DNA of 64,000 nucleotides from Asaia bogorensis (GCA_945873195.1 CAMCDA010000001.1:35646-99645), one strand, 5' to 3'. Shown: positions 12,678 through 22,738, numbered from the stretch's first letter. The notes: generated by a model from the letters alone, not told the origin. Translations and numbers: made by a program.

Positions 12678-13367
12678 ATGAGCGGAACGAAGAACTCCCC
12701 CAAGGGCGGCAAGACCGCCGCTGGCAATCGCGGTGGCGGTGGCCCGCCGCAGGGCAAGGATGCCCAGCGCGCCGCCCGCCGGATCGAGATGGTCGGCGTC
12801 GACAACCCAGAGGCAGCCCCGAAAGAGGCAGCGCGTCTGGCGGTCATCTACCGTGACGAGATCCGTGCTAAGATGCGGGCCGAGTTCGGTTACAAGAACG
12901 AGATGCAGGTGCCCCGGCTCGAGAAGATCGTGCTGAACATGGGCGTCGGCGAAGCGACCGCGGACCAGAAGAAGCTAGACGCCGCGGTTGCGGAACTGTC
13001 GGCGATCAGCGGGCAGCGGCCTGTGAAGACGGTGGCGAAGAAGGCGATTGCCGGCTTCAAGATCCGTAAGGGTCTGCCGATCGGTTGCAAGGTCACGCTG
13101 CGCAATTCGCGGATGTATGAGTTCATGGATCGGCTGATCACGATCGCCCTTCCGCGGGTTCGTGATTTCCGTGGGATCCAGGGCAAGGGCTTCGACGGCC
13201 GCGGCAACTTCGCGATGGGTCTCAAGGAGCAGATCGTGTTCCCCGAGATCAACTACGACCGGGTCGACGATATTCGCGGGATGGACATCCAGTTCGTCAC
13301 CACCGCGAAGACCGACGCGGAAGCGAAGGCCCTTCTAAAGGCCTTCAATCTGCCTTTCGCCAACTAG
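12678..13367 (+). CDS. rplE: Large ribosomal subunit protein L5 (uL5) with N-terminal extension
   Basis: A 229-residue L5, which binds 5S rRNA in the central protuberance. The family core ([27 protein letters not shown], then NMGVGEA, then [16 protein letters not shown] and [12 protein letters not shown]) begins near residue 56. About 45-50 residues rich in Gly, Lys, Ala and Pro therefore precede the usual start. The upstream ATG has an AAGG ribosome binding site and a 10-base gap to rplX, which supports translation of the extension. An internal ATG at 12789 would remove most of it but would leave an atypical 120-base gap. Confidence 0.93.
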   Translation: MSGTKNSPKGGKTAAGNRGGGGPPQGKDAQRAARRIEMVGVDNPEAAPKEAARLAVIYRDEIRAKMRAEFGYKNEMQVPRLEKIVLNMGVGEATADQKKLDAAVAELSAISGQRPVKTVAKKAIAGFKIRKGLPIGCKVTLRNSRMYEFMDRLITIALPRVRDFRGIQGKGFDGRGNFAMGLKEQIVFPEINYDRVDDIRGMDIQFVTTAKTDAEAKALLKAFNLPFAN

Positions 13368-13423
13368 GCTTTTGGGAAAACCGCCGGGTTACGGTTCGGC
13401 AGGTTCCGGAGGAATTATACAGG

Positions 13424-13729
13424 ATGGCCAAACTCTCCCAGGTCAACCGCAACAAGATGCGTGAGCGCATGGCGGCCCGTGACAAATCCAAGCGCATGGC
13501 GCTCAAGGAGGTCGTGATGGATCGCGAACTCCCGGTCGAGGATCGGTTCAACGCGTCGTTGAAGCTCGCGCAGTTGCCGCGCAATGGCGCGTCGGTTCGC
13601 GTGCGGTTGCGGTGCGAACTGACCGGCCGGTCACGCGGTAACTATCGTAAGTTCAAGCTCTGCCGTATCGCGCTTCGCGATCTGGCCAGTGCCGGGCAGA
13701 TCCCCGGCATGGTCAAGGCGAGCTGGTAG
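13424..13729 (+). CDS. rpsN: Small ribosomal subunit protein S14 (uS14)
   Basis: A 101-residue S14 of the long, zinc-independent type: it lacks the CxxC pairs of the short zinc form. It starts [20 protein letters not shown] and ends with the conserved FRKLxR-like block [28 protein letters not shown] strong GGAGGA ribosome binding site lies upstream. The 56-base gap after rplE is the widest within this part of the cluster. Confidence 0.97.
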   Translation: MAKLSQVNRNKMRERMAARDKSKRMALKEVVMDRELPVEDRFNASLKLAQLPRNGASVRVRLRCELTGRSRGNYRKFKLCRIALRDLASAGQIPGMVKASW

Positions 13730-13739
13730 GGGTACGACA

Positions 13740-14138
13740 ATGTCGATGTCTGATCCCCTGGGCGATATGCTCACACGCATCCGGAACGCGCAGCGCGCGC
13801 GTCATACGGTGTGCGTGGCACCCGCTTCCAAGCTGCGGCAGAACGTGCTGGGCGTGCTGAAGCGCGAGGGTTACATCCGCGGCTATGCCGAGGAACTCCT
13901 GCGCCCCGGTGTCGCGCAACTGCGCATCGAGTTGAAGTACAACGACGGTGAGCCGGTCATCAAGGAGATCCACCGGGTCTCCAAGCCTGGCCGCCGCGTG
14001 TATTCCAAGATCAAGGAACTCCCCCGGTTCTATGCCGGCCTGGGCGTTTCCATCCTGTCCACGCCGCGAGGCGTCATGAGTGACGCCGAGGCCCGCGCCG
14101 CCAATGTTGGCGGCGAAGTCCTCTGCCGCGTGTTCTGA
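13740..14138 (+). CDS. rpsH: Small ribosomal subunit protein S8 (uS8)
   Basis: A 132-residue S8 starting [18 protein letters not shown]; the ORF track starts 17 residues too early, inside rpsN. S8 binds the 16S central domain and is the spc-operon translational repressor in E. coli. The conserved C-terminal [26 protein letters not shown] confirms it. It lies 10 bases after rpsN and 13 bases before rplF. Confidence 0.97.
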   Translation: MSMSDPLGDMLTRIRNAQRARHTVCVAPASKLRQNVLGVLKREGYIRGYAEELLRPGVAQLRIELKYNDGEPVIKEIHRVSKPGRRVYSKIKELPRFYAGLGVSILSTPRGVMSDAEARAANVGGEVLCRVF

Positions 14139-14151
14139 CGGAGCAACGAGA

Positions 14152-14688
14152 ATGTCGCGCGTCGGAAAATATCCGGTCGAAGTCCCCGCTGGGGTTCAGG
14201 TGGCCATCGCCAATGGCATGGTTTCCGCCAAGGGTCGTCTCGGTGAGCTGAAAATGCCGCTGACCGACCATGTCGAAGCGAAGATCGAAGACGACGGGAA
14301 GGTGTCGGTGGCCCCGCGTGGCAACCAGGCACAAGCCCGAATGATGTGGGGCACGACCCGTGCGCTGATCGCGTCCATGGTCAAAGGGGTTTCCACCGGC
14401 TTTGAAAAGTCGCTGGAAATCACCGGAACAGGTTACCGCGCCGCGGTCGCCGGCAAAAATCTCGAGATCAACCTCGGGTTCTCGCATCCGGTGGTGTATC
14501 CCGTGCCCGAAGGCATCAAGATCACCTGCGAGCGTCCGACCTTGATCAAGGTCGAAGGCATCGACAAGCGGCTGGTCGGTCAGGTTGCCGCCGAAATTCG
14601 CGCGTTTCGTCCGCCCGAGCCCTATAAGGGCAAGGGTGCGCGCTACACGGATGAAGTCATCCGGCGCAAGGAAGGTAAGAAGAAGTGA
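14152..14688 (+). CDS. rplF: Large ribosomal subunit protein L6 (uL6)
   Basis: A 178-residue L6 near the factor-binding site of the large subunit. It starts [22 protein letters not shown]; the ORF track begins 24 residues early. The second repeat carries [21 protein letters not shown] and the C-terminal [16 protein letters not shown] block is diagnostic. The stop overlaps the GTG start of rplR. Confidence 0.97.
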   Translation: MSRVGKYPVEVPAGVQVAIANGMVSAKGRLGELKMPLTDHVEAKIEDDGKVSVAPRGNQAQARMMWGTTRALIASMVKGVSTGFEKSLEITGTGYRAAVAGKNLEINLGFSHPVVYPVPEGIKITCERPTLIKVEGIDKRLVGQVAAEIRAFRPPEPYKGKGARYTDEVIRRKEGKKK

Positions 14689-15047
14689 GCGGCAAGCAAG
14701 ATCTTCGCGTCCGCCGTCGGGTTCGCCTGCGGTTTCAGCTGCGGCAGAAGTCACATGGGCGCCCTCGGCTGTCCATCTTCCGGTCCAGCGAGCATATCTA
14801 TGCGCAGGTCATCGACGACGCGCATGGCCGCACGCTGGCTTCCGCCTCGACGCTCGACAAGTCGCTGCGCGAAGCGCTGACGACGGGCGCCAATAAAGAT
14901 GCCGCCGCGGCGGTGGGCAAGCTGGTGGCCGAACGGGCACTGGCGGCCGGCGTGACCGAGGTCGTATTCGATCGCGGAGCCTATCTGTATCATGGTCGGG
15001 TCAAGGCCCTGGCTGACGCTGCCCGCGAAGGCGGGCTGTCCTTCTAG
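14685..15047 (+). CDS. rplR: Large ribosomal subunit protein L18 (uL18)
   Basis: A 120-residue L18 that carries 5S rRNA into the central protuberance with L5. It starts at a GTG overlapping the rplF stop (GTGA), giving [16 protein letters not shown]. The [18 protein letters not shown] segment and the C-terminal [28 protein letters not shown] are diagnostic. Confidence 0.97.
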   Translation: MSGKQDLRVRRRVRLRFQLRQKSHGRPRLSIFRSSEHIYAQVIDDAHGRTLASASTLDKSLREALTTGANKDAAAAVGKLVAERALAAGVTEVVFDRGAYLYHGRVKALADAAREGGLSF

Positions 15048-15061
15048 AGGAATCGGACTGA

Positions 15062-15658
15062 ATGGCACGGGAACCGAGGGAAGGCGGCGGCCGCGGGCGG
15101 GAGCGTGAACGCGACCGTGAAGCCGATGACGGCCTGACCGACAAGCTGGTCACAATCAACCGCGTCGCCAAGGTGGTGAAGGGCGGACGTCGTTTCGCAT
15201 TCGCCGCGCTGGTCGTCGTGGGCGACCAGAAGGGCCGCGTAGGCTATGGCGCCGGCAAGGCGCGTGAGGTGCCGGAGGCAATCCGCAAGGCCACCGAACG
15301 GGCCAAGCGCGCCATGATCCGCGTGCCGATGAAGGAAGGTCGCACGCTGCATCATGACGTTGAAGGGCACTACGGCGCCGGCAACGTGATCCTGCGGTCG
15401 GCCGCGCCTGGCACGGGTATCATCGCCGGCGGTCCGCTGCGCGCGGTGTTCGAGACCTTGGGCATCCACGACGTGGTCGCCAAGAGCCTCGGAAGCCGCA
15501 ACCCGCACAACATGGTCAAGGCGACATTCGCCGCCCTGACGCAGTGCGCGAGCCCGCGCTCCGTCGCGACACGGCGCGGCAAGAAAGTGTCAGAGCTGTT
15601 CGCTCGGCGTGAAAGCCAGTCAGCGGCCCCGGCACAGGAGGCGCAGGCCAATGGCTAA
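15062..15658 (+). CDS. rpsE: Small ribosomal subunit protein S5 (uS5)
   Basis: A 198-residue S5 at the mRNA entry site, linked to decoding accuracy. An N-terminal region of about 25 residues, rich in Arg, Glu and Gly, precedes the dsRBD-like core [38 protein letters not shown] and [20 protein letters not shown] follow. The C-terminal tail is alanine/glutamine rich and overlaps the rpmD start by eight bases. Confidence 0.97.
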   Translation: MAREPREGGGRGRERERDREADDGLTDKLVTINRVAKVVKGGRRFAFAALVVVGDQKGRVGYGAGKAREVPEAIRKATERAKRAMIRVPMKEGRTLHHDVEGHYGAGNVILRSAAPGTGIIAGGPLRAVFETLGIHDVVAKSLGSRNPHNMVKATFAALTQCASPRSVATRRGKKVSELFARRESQSAAPAQEAQANG

Positions 15659-15833
15659 GGTTCGCGTGACGCAGATGGCTTCGGTCGCCGGTCGCAAACC
15701 GGGCCAGAAGGAAACTCTGATCGGCCTCGGACTGAACAAGATCCGCCGCACCCGGGAACTGGAAGACACGCCCTCTGTTCGGGGCATGATCCGCAAGGTT
15801 GCCCACCTGGTGAAGGTGGAGGAGCTGACCTGA
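15651..15833 (+). CDS. rpmD: Large ribosomal subunit protein L30 (uL30)
   Basis: A 60-residue L30 starting [19 protein letters not shown]; the ORF track start lies 14 residues upstream inside rps[35 protein letters not shown] matches the family over its whole length. It overlaps rpsE slightly and is one base before rplO. Confidence 0.96.
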   Translation: MAKVRVTQMASVAGRKPGQKETLIGLGLNKIRRTRELEDTPSVRGMIRKVAHLVKVEELT

Positions 15834-15834
15834 T

Positions 15835-16320
15835 ATGAAACTGAACGAACTGCGCGACAATCCGGGTTCGCGCCTGAAGTCCAAGCGGCTCGGGCGCGGC
15901 ATCGGCTCGGGCAAGGGCAAGACCTCGGGCAAGGGCGTCAAGGGCCAGAAGGCGCGCGAAGGCGTGTCCCTGAACGGCTTCGAAGGCGGCCAGCTCCCGA
16001 TCTATCGTCGTCTCCCAAAGCGCGGCTTCCACAATCTGTTCCGTAAGTCCTATGCGCCGGTTAATATCGGCACGCTGGACGCGGCGATCGAAGCTGGCAA
16101 GATCGACGGCTCGCAGCCGATCACCGAGGCGATCCTGATCGCCGCGGGCTTGGCCGATGGCGGTCTGCATGGTGTTCGCCTGCTCGCCAACGGTGAGATC
16201 AAGCGCGCCGTGACGATTACCGTCTCCGGTGCCTCGGCCACGGCCAAGGCGGCGGTTGAGCAAGCCGGCGGCTCCGTGACCACCACGGTTGTTCGCCCGG
16301 AAGTCGTGGCGGCGACCTAA
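15835..16320 (+). CDS. rplO: Large ribosomal subunit protein L15 (uL15)
   Basis: A 161-residue L15. The glycine-rich, basic N-terminal half ([26 protein letters not shown]) threads into 23S rRNA, and the C-terminal half has [18 protein letters not shown] and a globular end. It closes the run of tightly packed ribosomal genes. A 143-base spacer with a strong hairpin separates it from secY. Confidence 0.97.
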   Translation: MKLNELRDNPGSRLKSKRLGRGIGSGKGKTSGKGVKGQKAREGVSLNGFEGGQLPIYRRLPKRGFHNLFRKSYAPVNIGTLDAAIEAGKIDGSQPITEAILIAAGLADGGLHGVRLLANGEIKRAVTITVSGASATAKAAVEQAGGSVTTTVVRPEVVAAT

Positions 16321-16331
16321 GACGTATTCGG

Positions 16332-16358
16332 CCGTGGGCGAACTTGGTTCGCCCACGG
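16332..16358 (+). promoter_or_regulatory. Perfect hairpin between rplO and secY
   Basis: CCGTGGGCGAAC (16332-16343) and GTTCGCCCACGG (16347-16358) form a perfect 12-bp stem with a TTG loop, 12 bases after the rplO stop. There is no T run, so simple intrinsic termination is unlikely. It may be an mRNA stabiliser, a processing site or an attenuator that lowers secY relative to ribosomal proteins. Confidence 0.55.
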
Positions 16359-16463
16359 GTCGCCGATCAGGGGTATCCCGATCGGTGCTGGGATAAGGCG
16401 ATCCGCCTTGCGCTTGCCGGCCCCAGGGCCGAAAATGGCGGGTAATCCAGGAAGGATCAGCGC

Positions 16464-17801
16464 ATGGCGTCCGCTGCCGAACAACTCGCGGCCAATCTCA
16501 ATCTCGGCGCGTTCTCGAAAGCGACCGAGCTCAAGAAGCGAATCTGGTTCACCCTGGGCGCGCTGATCGTCTATCGCATCGGTAGCTACATTCCGGTGCC
16601 CGGCGTCGATGCCTCGGTGATGGAAGAAATGCTCCGCACCCATGGCGGTGGCATCCTCGGCATGTTCGACATGTTCTCCGGCGGATCACTCGGCCGCATG
16701 ACCGTGTTCGCGCTGAACATCATGCCCTATATCAGCGCCAGCATCATCATCCAGCTCATGACAGCGGCGGTCCCATCGCTTGAAGCGTTGAAGAAGGAAG
16801 GCGAGCAGGGACGCAAGAAGCTCAATCAGTATACCCGCTACCTCACCGTCTTTATCGCGTTGTTCCAGGCCTATGGCATCGCCGTCGGGTTGGAGGGCAT
16901 GCGCGGCGCCTTCGCGGCGGCGGTGCTGGAGCCGGGGCTGTTCTTCCGGGTGTCCTGCGTCATCACGCTGGTCGGCGGCACGATGTTCCTGATGTGGCTG
17001 GGTGAGCAGATCACCGCGCGCGGGATCGGCAATGGCACGAGCCTGATCATCATGGCCGGGATTGTCGCCAATCTCCCGTCGGCCTTGGCATCCTTGCTCG
17101 AACTCGGGCGCACGGGCGCGCTGTCGCCCTTCTTCATCGTCGGCTTCCTCCTGCTGGCCATCGCGACCGTCGCGGGGATCGTGTTCATCGAACGGGCCCA
17201 GCGGCGGATTCCGATCCAGTATCCCAAACGCCAGGTCGGTAACCGCATGTTCGGTGGCGACTCGACCCACATGCCGCTGAAGATCAACACCGCGGGCGTG
17301 ATCCCGCCGATCTTCGCCAGTTCGATCCTGCTGATCCCGGCCACCATCTCCGGCTTTTCAACCGAGGAGCCAGGCTGGCTGCAGATGATCGCGCAGTACC
17401 TCGCGCATGGGGAGCCGATGTATCTGCTGCTCTATGCCGCGCTGATCGTGTTCTTCGCCTTTTTCTACACCGCGGTTGTGTTCAACCCGGAGGAGACGGC
17501 CGATAACCTCAAGAAATATGGCGGGTTCATCCCGGGCATCCGGCCCGGCAAGGCGACCGCGGAATATTTCGACCAGGTGCTCACGCGGTTGACAGTGATC
17601 GGTGCCGGGTATCTCGTGGTGATCTGTCTGTTGCCTGAAATCCTGATCAGCCATTATGGCGTTCCGTTCTATTTCGGCGGGACCTCGATCCTGATCGTGG
17701 TCTCGGTCACGATGGATACCGTGACGCAGGTCCAATCCCATCTCGTGGCGCATCAGTATGAAGGCCTGATCCGGAAGGCTCGGGTGAAGGGGCGGCGGTG
17801 A
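16464..17801 (+). CDS. secY: Protein translocase subunit SecY
   Basis: A 445-residue inner-membrane protein forming the channel of the SecYEG translocon. Ten hydrophobic segments can be placed. Family motifs include [13 protein letters not shown] in TM1/plug, [15 protein letters not shown] in TM2, [24 protein letters not shown] in TM4, and the C-terminal cytoplasmic loop ending RKARVKGRR. Its location after rplO and directly before adk is the standard spc-operon order. The last bases overlap the GTG start of adk. Confidence 0.98.
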   Translation: MASAAEQLAANLNLGAFSKATELKKRIWFTLGALIVYRIGSYIPVPGVDASVMEEMLRTHGGGILGMFDMFSGGSLGRMTVFALNIMPYISASIIIQLMTAAVPSLEALKKEGEQGRKKLNQYTRYLTVFIALFQAYGIAVGLEGMRGAFAAAVLEPGLFFRVSCVITLVGGTMFLMWLGEQITARGIGNGTSLIIMAGIVANLPSALASLLELGRTGALSPFFIVGFLLLAIATVAGIVFIERAQRRIPIQYPKRQVGNRMFGGDSTHMPLKINTAGVIPPIFASSILLIPATISGFSTEEPGWLQMIAQYLAHGEPMYLLLYAALIVFFAFFYTAVVFNPEETADNLKKYGGFIPGIRPGKATAEYFDQVLTRLTVIGAGYLVVICLLPEILISHYGVPFYFGGTSILIVVSVTMDTVTQVQSHLVAHQYEGLIRKARVKGRR

Positions 17802-18457
17802 ATCTGATTCTTCTGGGTCCGCCGGGCGCGGGCAAGGGCACACAGGCGCAGCGGCTTCAGGCCCTGCACGACATTGCCCAGATCTCGACGGGTGACATGC
17901 TGCGCGCCGAGGTTGCCGCGGGCACGGACGTCGGCAAGGAAGCCAAGGCGGTGATGGAGGCGGGGAAACTCGTCTCCGACGATATTATCGTCCGCATGCT
18001 GGCCGCCCGAATCGGGCGGCCGGACTGTGCCAAGGGCTTCATCCTGGACGGTTTCCCCCGCACGGTACCGCAGGCGCAGGCCTTGGATGCCATGCTGGAA
18101 GGCAAGGGTCTGACGCTCGACGCGGTGATTGAGCTCATGGTGGACGACGCGGCCTTGGTCGATCGAATCGCCGGGCGCTTCACCTGTGCCAACTGCAAGG
18201 CCGGCTACCACGACACCTTCAAGCCCACCGCGGTTGCGGGTGTCTGTGACGCGTGCGGCTCAACCGAGTTCACGCGCCGGTCTGACGACAATCGGGAAAC
18301 CGTCGCCAAGCGCCTGGACGAATACCATCGTCAGACCGCGCCGATTCTGCCGCACTATCAGGCGAAGGGAATGCTGCGGGCGGTTGACGGCATGGCCGAG
18401 ATTGATGAGGTTGCAAACCAGATCGACGCCGTGCTCGCACGGGCCGAACGTGCATGA
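17798..18457 (+). CDS. adk: Adenylate kinase, zinc-lid type
   Basis: A 219-residue kinase interconverting ATP plus AMP and two ADP. The P loop GPPGAGKGT spans residues 7-15, the AMP-binding TGDMLR is near 31, and DGFPRT near 84. The LID domain carries four cysteines, C130, C133, C150 and C153, in CxxC pairs, the known structural zinc site of Gram-positive and many alphaproteobacterial enzymes. The start is GTG, overlapping the secY stop. Confidence 0.97.
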   Translation: MNLILLGPPGAGKGTQAQRLQALHDIAQISTGDMLRAEVAAGTDVGKEAKAVMEAGKLVSDDIIVRMLAARIGRPDCAKGFILDGFPRTVPQAQALDAMLEGKGLTLDAVIELMVDDAALVDRIAGRFTCANCKAGYHDTFKPTAVAGVCDACGSTEFTRRSDDNRETVAKRLDEYHRQTAPILPHYQAKGMLRAVDGMAEIDEVANQIDAVLARAERA

Positions 18458-18482
18458 GTTGCGGTTTGCTGTGAAAGCGTCG

Positions 18483-18510
18483 TTGACTCTGGCGCGCCGT
18501 TAACTATAGT
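18483..18510 (+). promoter_or_regulatory. Strong promoter for rpsM-rpsK-rpoA-rplQ
   Basis: TTGACT at 18483-18488, a 16-base spacer and TATAGT at 18505-18510, both near consensus. It starts 26 bases after the adk stop and about 100 bases before rpsM. It would let the alpha operon, including rpoA, be transcribed independently of the long upstream ribosomal transcript. Confidence 0.7.
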
Positions 18511-18612
18511 CCCGCGCTCCGGTGCACCCCATGGGTTGGCGCCGCGGCCGGTTATTGGGCCCTGTTGGGCAGTCAGCGGTCTGACACTCGTCAGACGACA
18601 GGAGAATCAAGC

Positions 18613-18990
18613 GTGGCGCGTATTGCCGGCGTGAACATCCCGACCAACAAGCGCGTGTTGATCGGGCTTCGCTATATCTATGGCATTGGGGCAACCAAGG
18701 CCGCCGAGATTTGCCAGAAGCTGGCGATTCCCGATGATCGTCGGGTCAACCAGCTCTCTGATGAAGAAGTGCTGAAGATCCGCGAGATGATCGACCGGGA
18801 ACATCAGGTCGAAGGCGATCTGCGCCGCGTTGTCGCGATGAACATCAAGCGGTTGATGGATCTGGGCTGCTATCGCGGTCTGCGCCATCGCCGTGGTCTG
18901 CCGGTGCACGGACAGCGCACCCACACCAATGCCCGCACCCGCAAGGGTAAGGCCGTGGCGATCGCCGGCAAGAAAAAGGTCACCAAGTAA
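18613..18990 (+). CDS. rpsM: Small ribosomal subunit protein S13 (uS13)
   Basis: A 125-residue S13 of the 30S head, forming intersubunit bridges. The start is GTG at 18613 with AGGAG eight bases upstream, giving [14 protein letters not shown]; the ORF track start 16 residues earlier has no family match. The helix-two-turns-helix region and the basic tail [19 protein letters not shown] are typical. It is the first gene of the alpha operon behind its own promoter. Confidence 0.97.
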   Translation: MARIAGVNIPTNKRVLIGLRYIYGIGATKAAEICQKLAIPDDRRVNQLSDEEVLKIREMIDREHQVEGDLRRVVAMNIKRLMDLGCYRGLRHRRGLPVHGQRTHTNARTRKGKAVAIAGKKKVTK

Positions 18991-19071
18991 CGGGCCTCCG
19001 TCCGTCAGCCACGAGGAATTCGCGCCGGTCACACGTCCGACCGGCGCCCGTTTAGAGCAGGATCACGACAG

Positions 19072-19464
19072 ATGGCGAAACCCGCCGCCGCCCGCCCGCG
19101 CCGCAAGGAGCGGAAGAACATCACCTCCGGTGTCGCCCATGTCGCGGCGACGTTCAACAATACGATCGTCACCATCACCGACGCGCAGGGCAACGCCATC
19201 GCATGGTCGTCCGCCGGCAGCCAGGGCTTCAAGGGCAGCCGCAAGTCGACTCCCTACGCCGCCCAGGTCGCGGCCGAGGATGCCGGCAAGAAGGCCCGTG
19301 AACACGGGATGGAAACGCTCGAAATCGAAGTCAGCGGTCCCGGCTCGGGCCGCGAGAGCGCGCTGCGGGCCCTTCAGGCCGTGGGATTCATCGTGTCCGC
19401 GATTCGCGACATGACGCCGATCCCGCACAATGGCTGCCGCCCGCGCAAGCGTCGGCGGGTCTGA
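19072..19464 (+). CDS. rpsK: Small ribosomal subunit protein S11 (uS11)
   Basis: A 130-residue S11 on the 30S platform, near the E site. The core [27 protein letters not shown], the [14 protein letters not shown] block and the C-terminal [18 protein letters not shown] are diagnostic. It lies 81 bases after rpsM; rpoA follows 113 bases later. Confidence 0.98.
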   Translation: MAKPAAARPRRKERKNITSGVAHVAATFNNTIVTITDAQGNAIAWSSAGSQGFKGSRKSTPYAAQVAAEDAGKKAREHGMETLEIEVSGPGSGRESALRALQAVGFIVSAIRDMTPIPHNGCRPRKRRRV

Positions 19465-19577
19465 CCGGTCGGAATCCTCCGGCACGCCGGCGGGTTCCAG
19501 CGACGTGCCGCTGACCACGAACACAGGGGCCGCTTCCGACCAGGCCCACGAGCCGGCGGCCCGAAAGGTATGAGTGC

Positions 19578-20609
19578 ATGAGGCAGAGCGCAGTCATTCA
19601 AAGAAATTGGCAATCCCTGATCAAGCCCGAAAAGCTTGAAGTGGAGCCAGGCGCCGATCCGGCGCGGATCGCCACGATCGTCGCGGAACCTCTGGAACGC
19701 GGCTTCGGCATGACGCTGGGGAACGCCATCCGGCGCATCCTCCTGTCGTCATTGCAGGGCGCGGCTGTGACCGCTGTCCAGATCGATGGCGTTCTGCACG
19801 AGTTCAGCTCGATCCCCGGCGTGCGGGAAGATGTCACCGACATCGTCCTGAACATCAAGCAGCTTGCGCTGCGGATGCACGGCGAAGGCCCGAAGCGCAT
19901 GAGCCTGTCGGCCACCGGCCCCGGCGAAGTTCGCGCCGGTCAGATCTCGGTCGGTCATGACATTGAGATCATGAACCCCGATCTGGTCATCTGCACGCTG
20001 GATGATGGCGTGAAGCTGGGCATGGAATTCACGGTGAACCTTGGCAAGGGCTACCAGCCCTCCAGCGTCAACCGTCCTGAAGATGCGCCGATCGGCCTTA
20101 TTCCGATCGACTCCATCTACTCCCCCGTCCGCCGCGTTTCGTATCGCGTCGAACCGACCCGCGTGGGTCAGGTCACCGACTACGACAAGCTGCTGCTGAC
20201 GGTGGAAACCAACGGCGCCGTCACGCCGGAAGACTCGGTCGCCCTCGCGGCGCGTATCCTGCAGGACCAGCTGCAACTGTTCATCAACTTCGATGAGCCG
20301 CAGCAGATCCGGCACGAAGAACCGCAAGACGACCTGCCGTTCAATCGCAACCTGCTCCGCAAGGTTGACGAACTCGAACTCTCGGTCCGCAGCGCCAACT
20401 GCCTCAAGAACGATAACATCGTTTACATCGGCGACCTGGTGCAGAAGACCGAACAGGAAATGCTCCGCACGCCGAACTTTGGCCGGAAGTCACTGAACGA
20501 GATCAAGGAGGTTCTTACCTCCATGGGCCTCTCGCTCGGTATGACCGTGCCGACCTGGCCGCCGGAAAACATCGAAGAACTGGCAAAGCGGCTCGAAGAG
20601 CCGTTCTGA
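19578..20609 (+). CDS. rpoA: DNA-directed RNA polymerase subunit alpha
   Basis: A 343-residue alpha subunit. The N-terminal dimerisation domain (about residues 1-235) carries [28 protein letters not shown], and the C-terminal domain (about 255-330) carries [26 protein letters not shown] and [12 protein letters not shown], which contact UP elements and activators. The length is in the normal range for alphaproteobacteria. Its place between rpsK and rplQ is canonical. Confidence 0.98.
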   Translation: MRQSAVIQRNWQSLIKPEKLEVEPGADPARIATIVAEPLERGFGMTLGNAIRRILLSSLQGAAVTAVQIDGVLHEFSSIPGVREDVTDIVLNIKQLALRMHGEGPKRMSLSATGPGEVRAGQISVGHDIEIMNPDLVICTLDDGVKLGMEFTVNLGKGYQPSSVNRPEDAPIGLIPIDSIYSPVRRVSYRVEPTRVGQVTDYDKLLLTVETNGAVTPEDSVALAARILQDQLQLFINFDEPQQIRHEEPQDDLPFNRNLLRKVDELELSVRSANCLKNDNIVYIGDLVQKTEQEMLRTPNFGRKSLNEIKEVLTSMGLSLGMTVPTWPPENIEELAKRLEEPF

Positions 20610-20642
20610 CCGACCAATAGCGCGCGTCACGAGGACTGAACC

Positions 20643-21068
20643 ATGCGTCACGGGGTAGCCGGCCGAAAGCTCGGCGTTACATCCACCCATCGCCTTGCGA
20701 TGTTCCGCAACCTGGCGGCCGCGTTGATCAAGCACGAGCAGATCACCACAACGCTGCCGAAGGCCAAGGAACTGCGTCCGGTGGCGGAGCGGTTGATCAC
20801 ACTCGGCAAGAAGGGAGGGCTGGCAAACCGCCGGCTCGCAATCTCTCGCCTGCAAGACGACAAGATGGTCGCCAAGCTGTTTGGCCCGTTGGCTGATCGC
20901 TACAAGGAACGCGCGGGTGGCTACACACGCGTCATGAAGGCCGGCATCCGCTATGGCGATGCCGCCGAAATGGCCGTGATCGAGCTGGTTGACCGCGATC
21001 CGGCGGCCAAGGGCCTCGATAGCGGACCGACCCAGGCGCGCCCTGATGAGGACGAAGCCGAGTCCTAA
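20643..21068 (+). CDS. rplQ: Large ribosomal subunit protein L17 (bL17)
   Basis: A 141-residue L17 beginning [24 protein letters not shown], which is diagnostic. [31 protein letters not shown] follows. An acidic C-terminal tail after about residue 120 makes it longer than the E. coli protein. It is the last gene of the alpha operon and is followed by a strong terminator 24 bases later. Confidence 0.98.
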   Translation: MRHGVAGRKLGVTSTHRLAMFRNLAAALIKHEQITTTLPKAKELRPVAERLITLGKKGGLANRRLAISRLQDDKMVAKLFGPLADRYKERAGGYTRVMKAGIRYGDAAEMAVIELVDRDPAAKGLDSGPTQARPDEDEAES

Positions 21069-21091
21069 CGCGACCCGGTATCGACACGACC

Positions 21092-21122
21092 AAAAAGGCG
21101 GGTTTATGACCCGCCTTTTTTT
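21092..21122. terminator. Bidirectional terminator after rplQ
   Basis: AAAAAGGCGGGT / ACCCGCCTTTTTTT forms a GC-rich stem flanked by A and T runs, so it can stop transcription from both sides. It ends the rplQ transcript. On the minus strand it overlaps the last codons and stop of the convergent lipoprotein gene. Confidence 0.92.
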
Positions 21123-21601
21123 GTGCCGGCGATCCAGGCCTGCCCAGCCGCAAAGGTCGCGATCCGCTCCGCGATGGCGTCGGCCAGGCGTTGGGTATCG
21201 GCGGCTTCGACCCCAAACGACTCCAGGAATTGCGGCGCGGCCGAACCGGCCACATACAACACTTGCACCTCGGCGGCGGCTGTTCGGCCGGGGGCGGTAA
21301 GGCCCATGACGGGACGTGTTGGGGTGCTTGATTGTCCTTGCACCAGCAGTGTGACCCCCTGCGCCGCGTCCGGATCGCCGGCCTCCGCCAGCATCCCCCG
21401 CGCCTTCAGCCGAACCACCAGCGCGTCCCGCAGCGCGGGGGGCGCGGCGGTGAACGCTGACACAATCACCCGATCCGGCGGCGCCAGTTTCAGGCCGGTA
21501 TAGGGGGCGGTCGTCTCGACAACCGGCGGCGCACAGGCGTTCAGGACCGTGCCCGCGGCCATCAGCGCCAGGATCGCCACAATGGCGCGCGTCGTTGGCA
21601 T
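21104..21601 (-). CDS. Predicted lipoprotein of unknown function
   Basis: A 165-residue protein starting MPTTRAIVAILALMAAG behind a GGAGGA-type ribosome binding site. The signal peptide ends in VLNAC, a lipobox with Cys23 as the likely lipidated residue. The mature part has PYTGLKLAPPDRVIVSAFTAAP and an alternating hydrophobic pattern reminiscent of periplasmic DUF4410-type lipoproteins, but I cannot assign the family firmly. The last residues, GTKKGGS, and the stop are encoded inside the shared rplQ terminator. It is a single gene, convergent to rplQ. Confidence 0.75.
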   Translation of the reverse strand: MPTTRAIVAILALMAAGTVLNACAPPVVETTAPYTGLKLAPPDRVIVSAFTAAPPALRDALVVRLKARGMLAEAGDPDAAQGVTLLVQGQSSTPTRPVMGLTAPGRTAAAEVQVLYVAGSAAPQFLESFGVEAADTQRLADAIAERIATFAAGQAWIAGTKKGGS

Positions 21602-21708
21602 GGCTGCTCCTCCGCCCGAATTCCGAGTCGCTGTATGCCCCGGTGGTTGGGACATCGCCAGGGGAATGCTAACCTCTCGGGCGGTATCAATATCAGGAGG
21701 AAACAGTC

Positions 21709-22647
21709 ATGAGCGTGTTCGTCATCGGCGGCACCGGCTTTATCGGCACCCGCGTCATTCCGCTGCTCATCGCGCGCGGTGAGAGCGTCGTGTGCATGGA
21801 TATCAACCCGCACACCGCCAATTTCTCGGCGTTCGGCGACAAGGTCCGCGTGATCCGCGGCGACGTCACGCAGTTCGATGACGTGATCAATCAGATGCAG
21901 GCCTCTGGCGCGGATCGGGTGATGAATCTGTCCTACAATCTCGGCGCGGATCTGCCGCCGCATCTGGCGACCAAGCTCAACATTGTCGGCATGGACAATT
22001 GCTTCGAGGCCGCGCGGATTCTCAAGATCAAGCACACGGTCTATGCGAGTTCGCTCGCGGTGAACGGCCAGCAGCGCCATTTCGGCGACCGCATGGTGAC
22101 CGAGGATGATCTGCATCGCGGCGACTACCAGTATGCCATGCACAAATCGTTCAACGAATGGCAGGCCAAGGACTATGTCGCCAAGTTCGGCATGACGATC
22201 ACTGGGATCCGGCCGGCCAATGTCGCCGGCCCGGACAAGGTGCGCGGCTCGGTCGATCATGTGAATGTGGTCACCCGCCCGGCGCGCGGTGAGGCGATTT
22301 CCTTCCCCTTCGCCGACGCGATGCGGTGCCCGATCCATGTCGATGACATCTCGGAAGTCTTCGTGCGCGTGGTCATGACCGACAAGCCGAAGCACCAGAT
22401 CTACAGCTCGGGCGGCCACACGATCAGCATGGGCGACCTTGCAGCGCTGGTGCGGGAATTCCTGCCCGACGCGAAGATCAGCTTCGACAAGGCGACGGGC
22501 GGCAAGGAAAGCTCGGGCAACTATCTGATCGACAACACGCGGTTGGTGAGCGAGTTCGGCGTGCAATACGCCCCTTACCGGTCACGCGTGCTGCAGATCA
22601 TCAACGAGGTCCGGGCCGACCAGGGCCTGCCGCCGCTGCGCGGCTGA
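21709..22647 (+). CDS. NAD-dependent epimerase/dehydratase (extended SDR)
   Basis: A 312-residue extended short-chain dehydrogenase/reductase. The Rossmann motif GGTGFIG is at residues 7-13, an aspartate after beta-2 (CMDIN) suggests NAD(H), and the catalytic YxxxK is YAMHK near residue 145. GIRPANVAGPD follows, as in sugar-nucleotide epimerases. The substrate cannot be read from sequence. It is the first of three co-directional genes (SDR, DUF3237, hydroxyisobutyrate-dehydrogenase-like) that probably form a small catabolic operon. It has a strong AGGAGG ribosome binding site. Confidence 0.85.
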   Translation: MSVFVIGGTGFIGTRVIPLLIARGESVVCMDINPHTANFSAFGDKVRVIRGDVTQFDDVINQMQASGADRVMNLSYNLGADLPPHLATKLNIVGMDNCFEAARILKIKHTVYASSLAVNGQQRHFGDRMVTEDDLHRGDYQYAMHKSFNEWQAKDYVAKFGMTITGIRPANVAGPDKVRGSVDHVNVVTRPARGEAISFPFADAMRCPIHVDDISEVFVRVVMTDKPKHQIYSSGGHTISMGDLAALVREFLPDAKISFDKATGGKESSGNYLIDNTRLVSEFGVQYAPYRSRVLQIINEVRADQGLPPLRG

Positions 22648-22738
22648 TGGTTCGGCGGGGCGGTTGACAGCCTCCCGGCGCGCCCCTTGTTTCGCTTCCA
22701 TTTTCCGCGACCGACTCTGACCAGGAGCCCCGATACCT

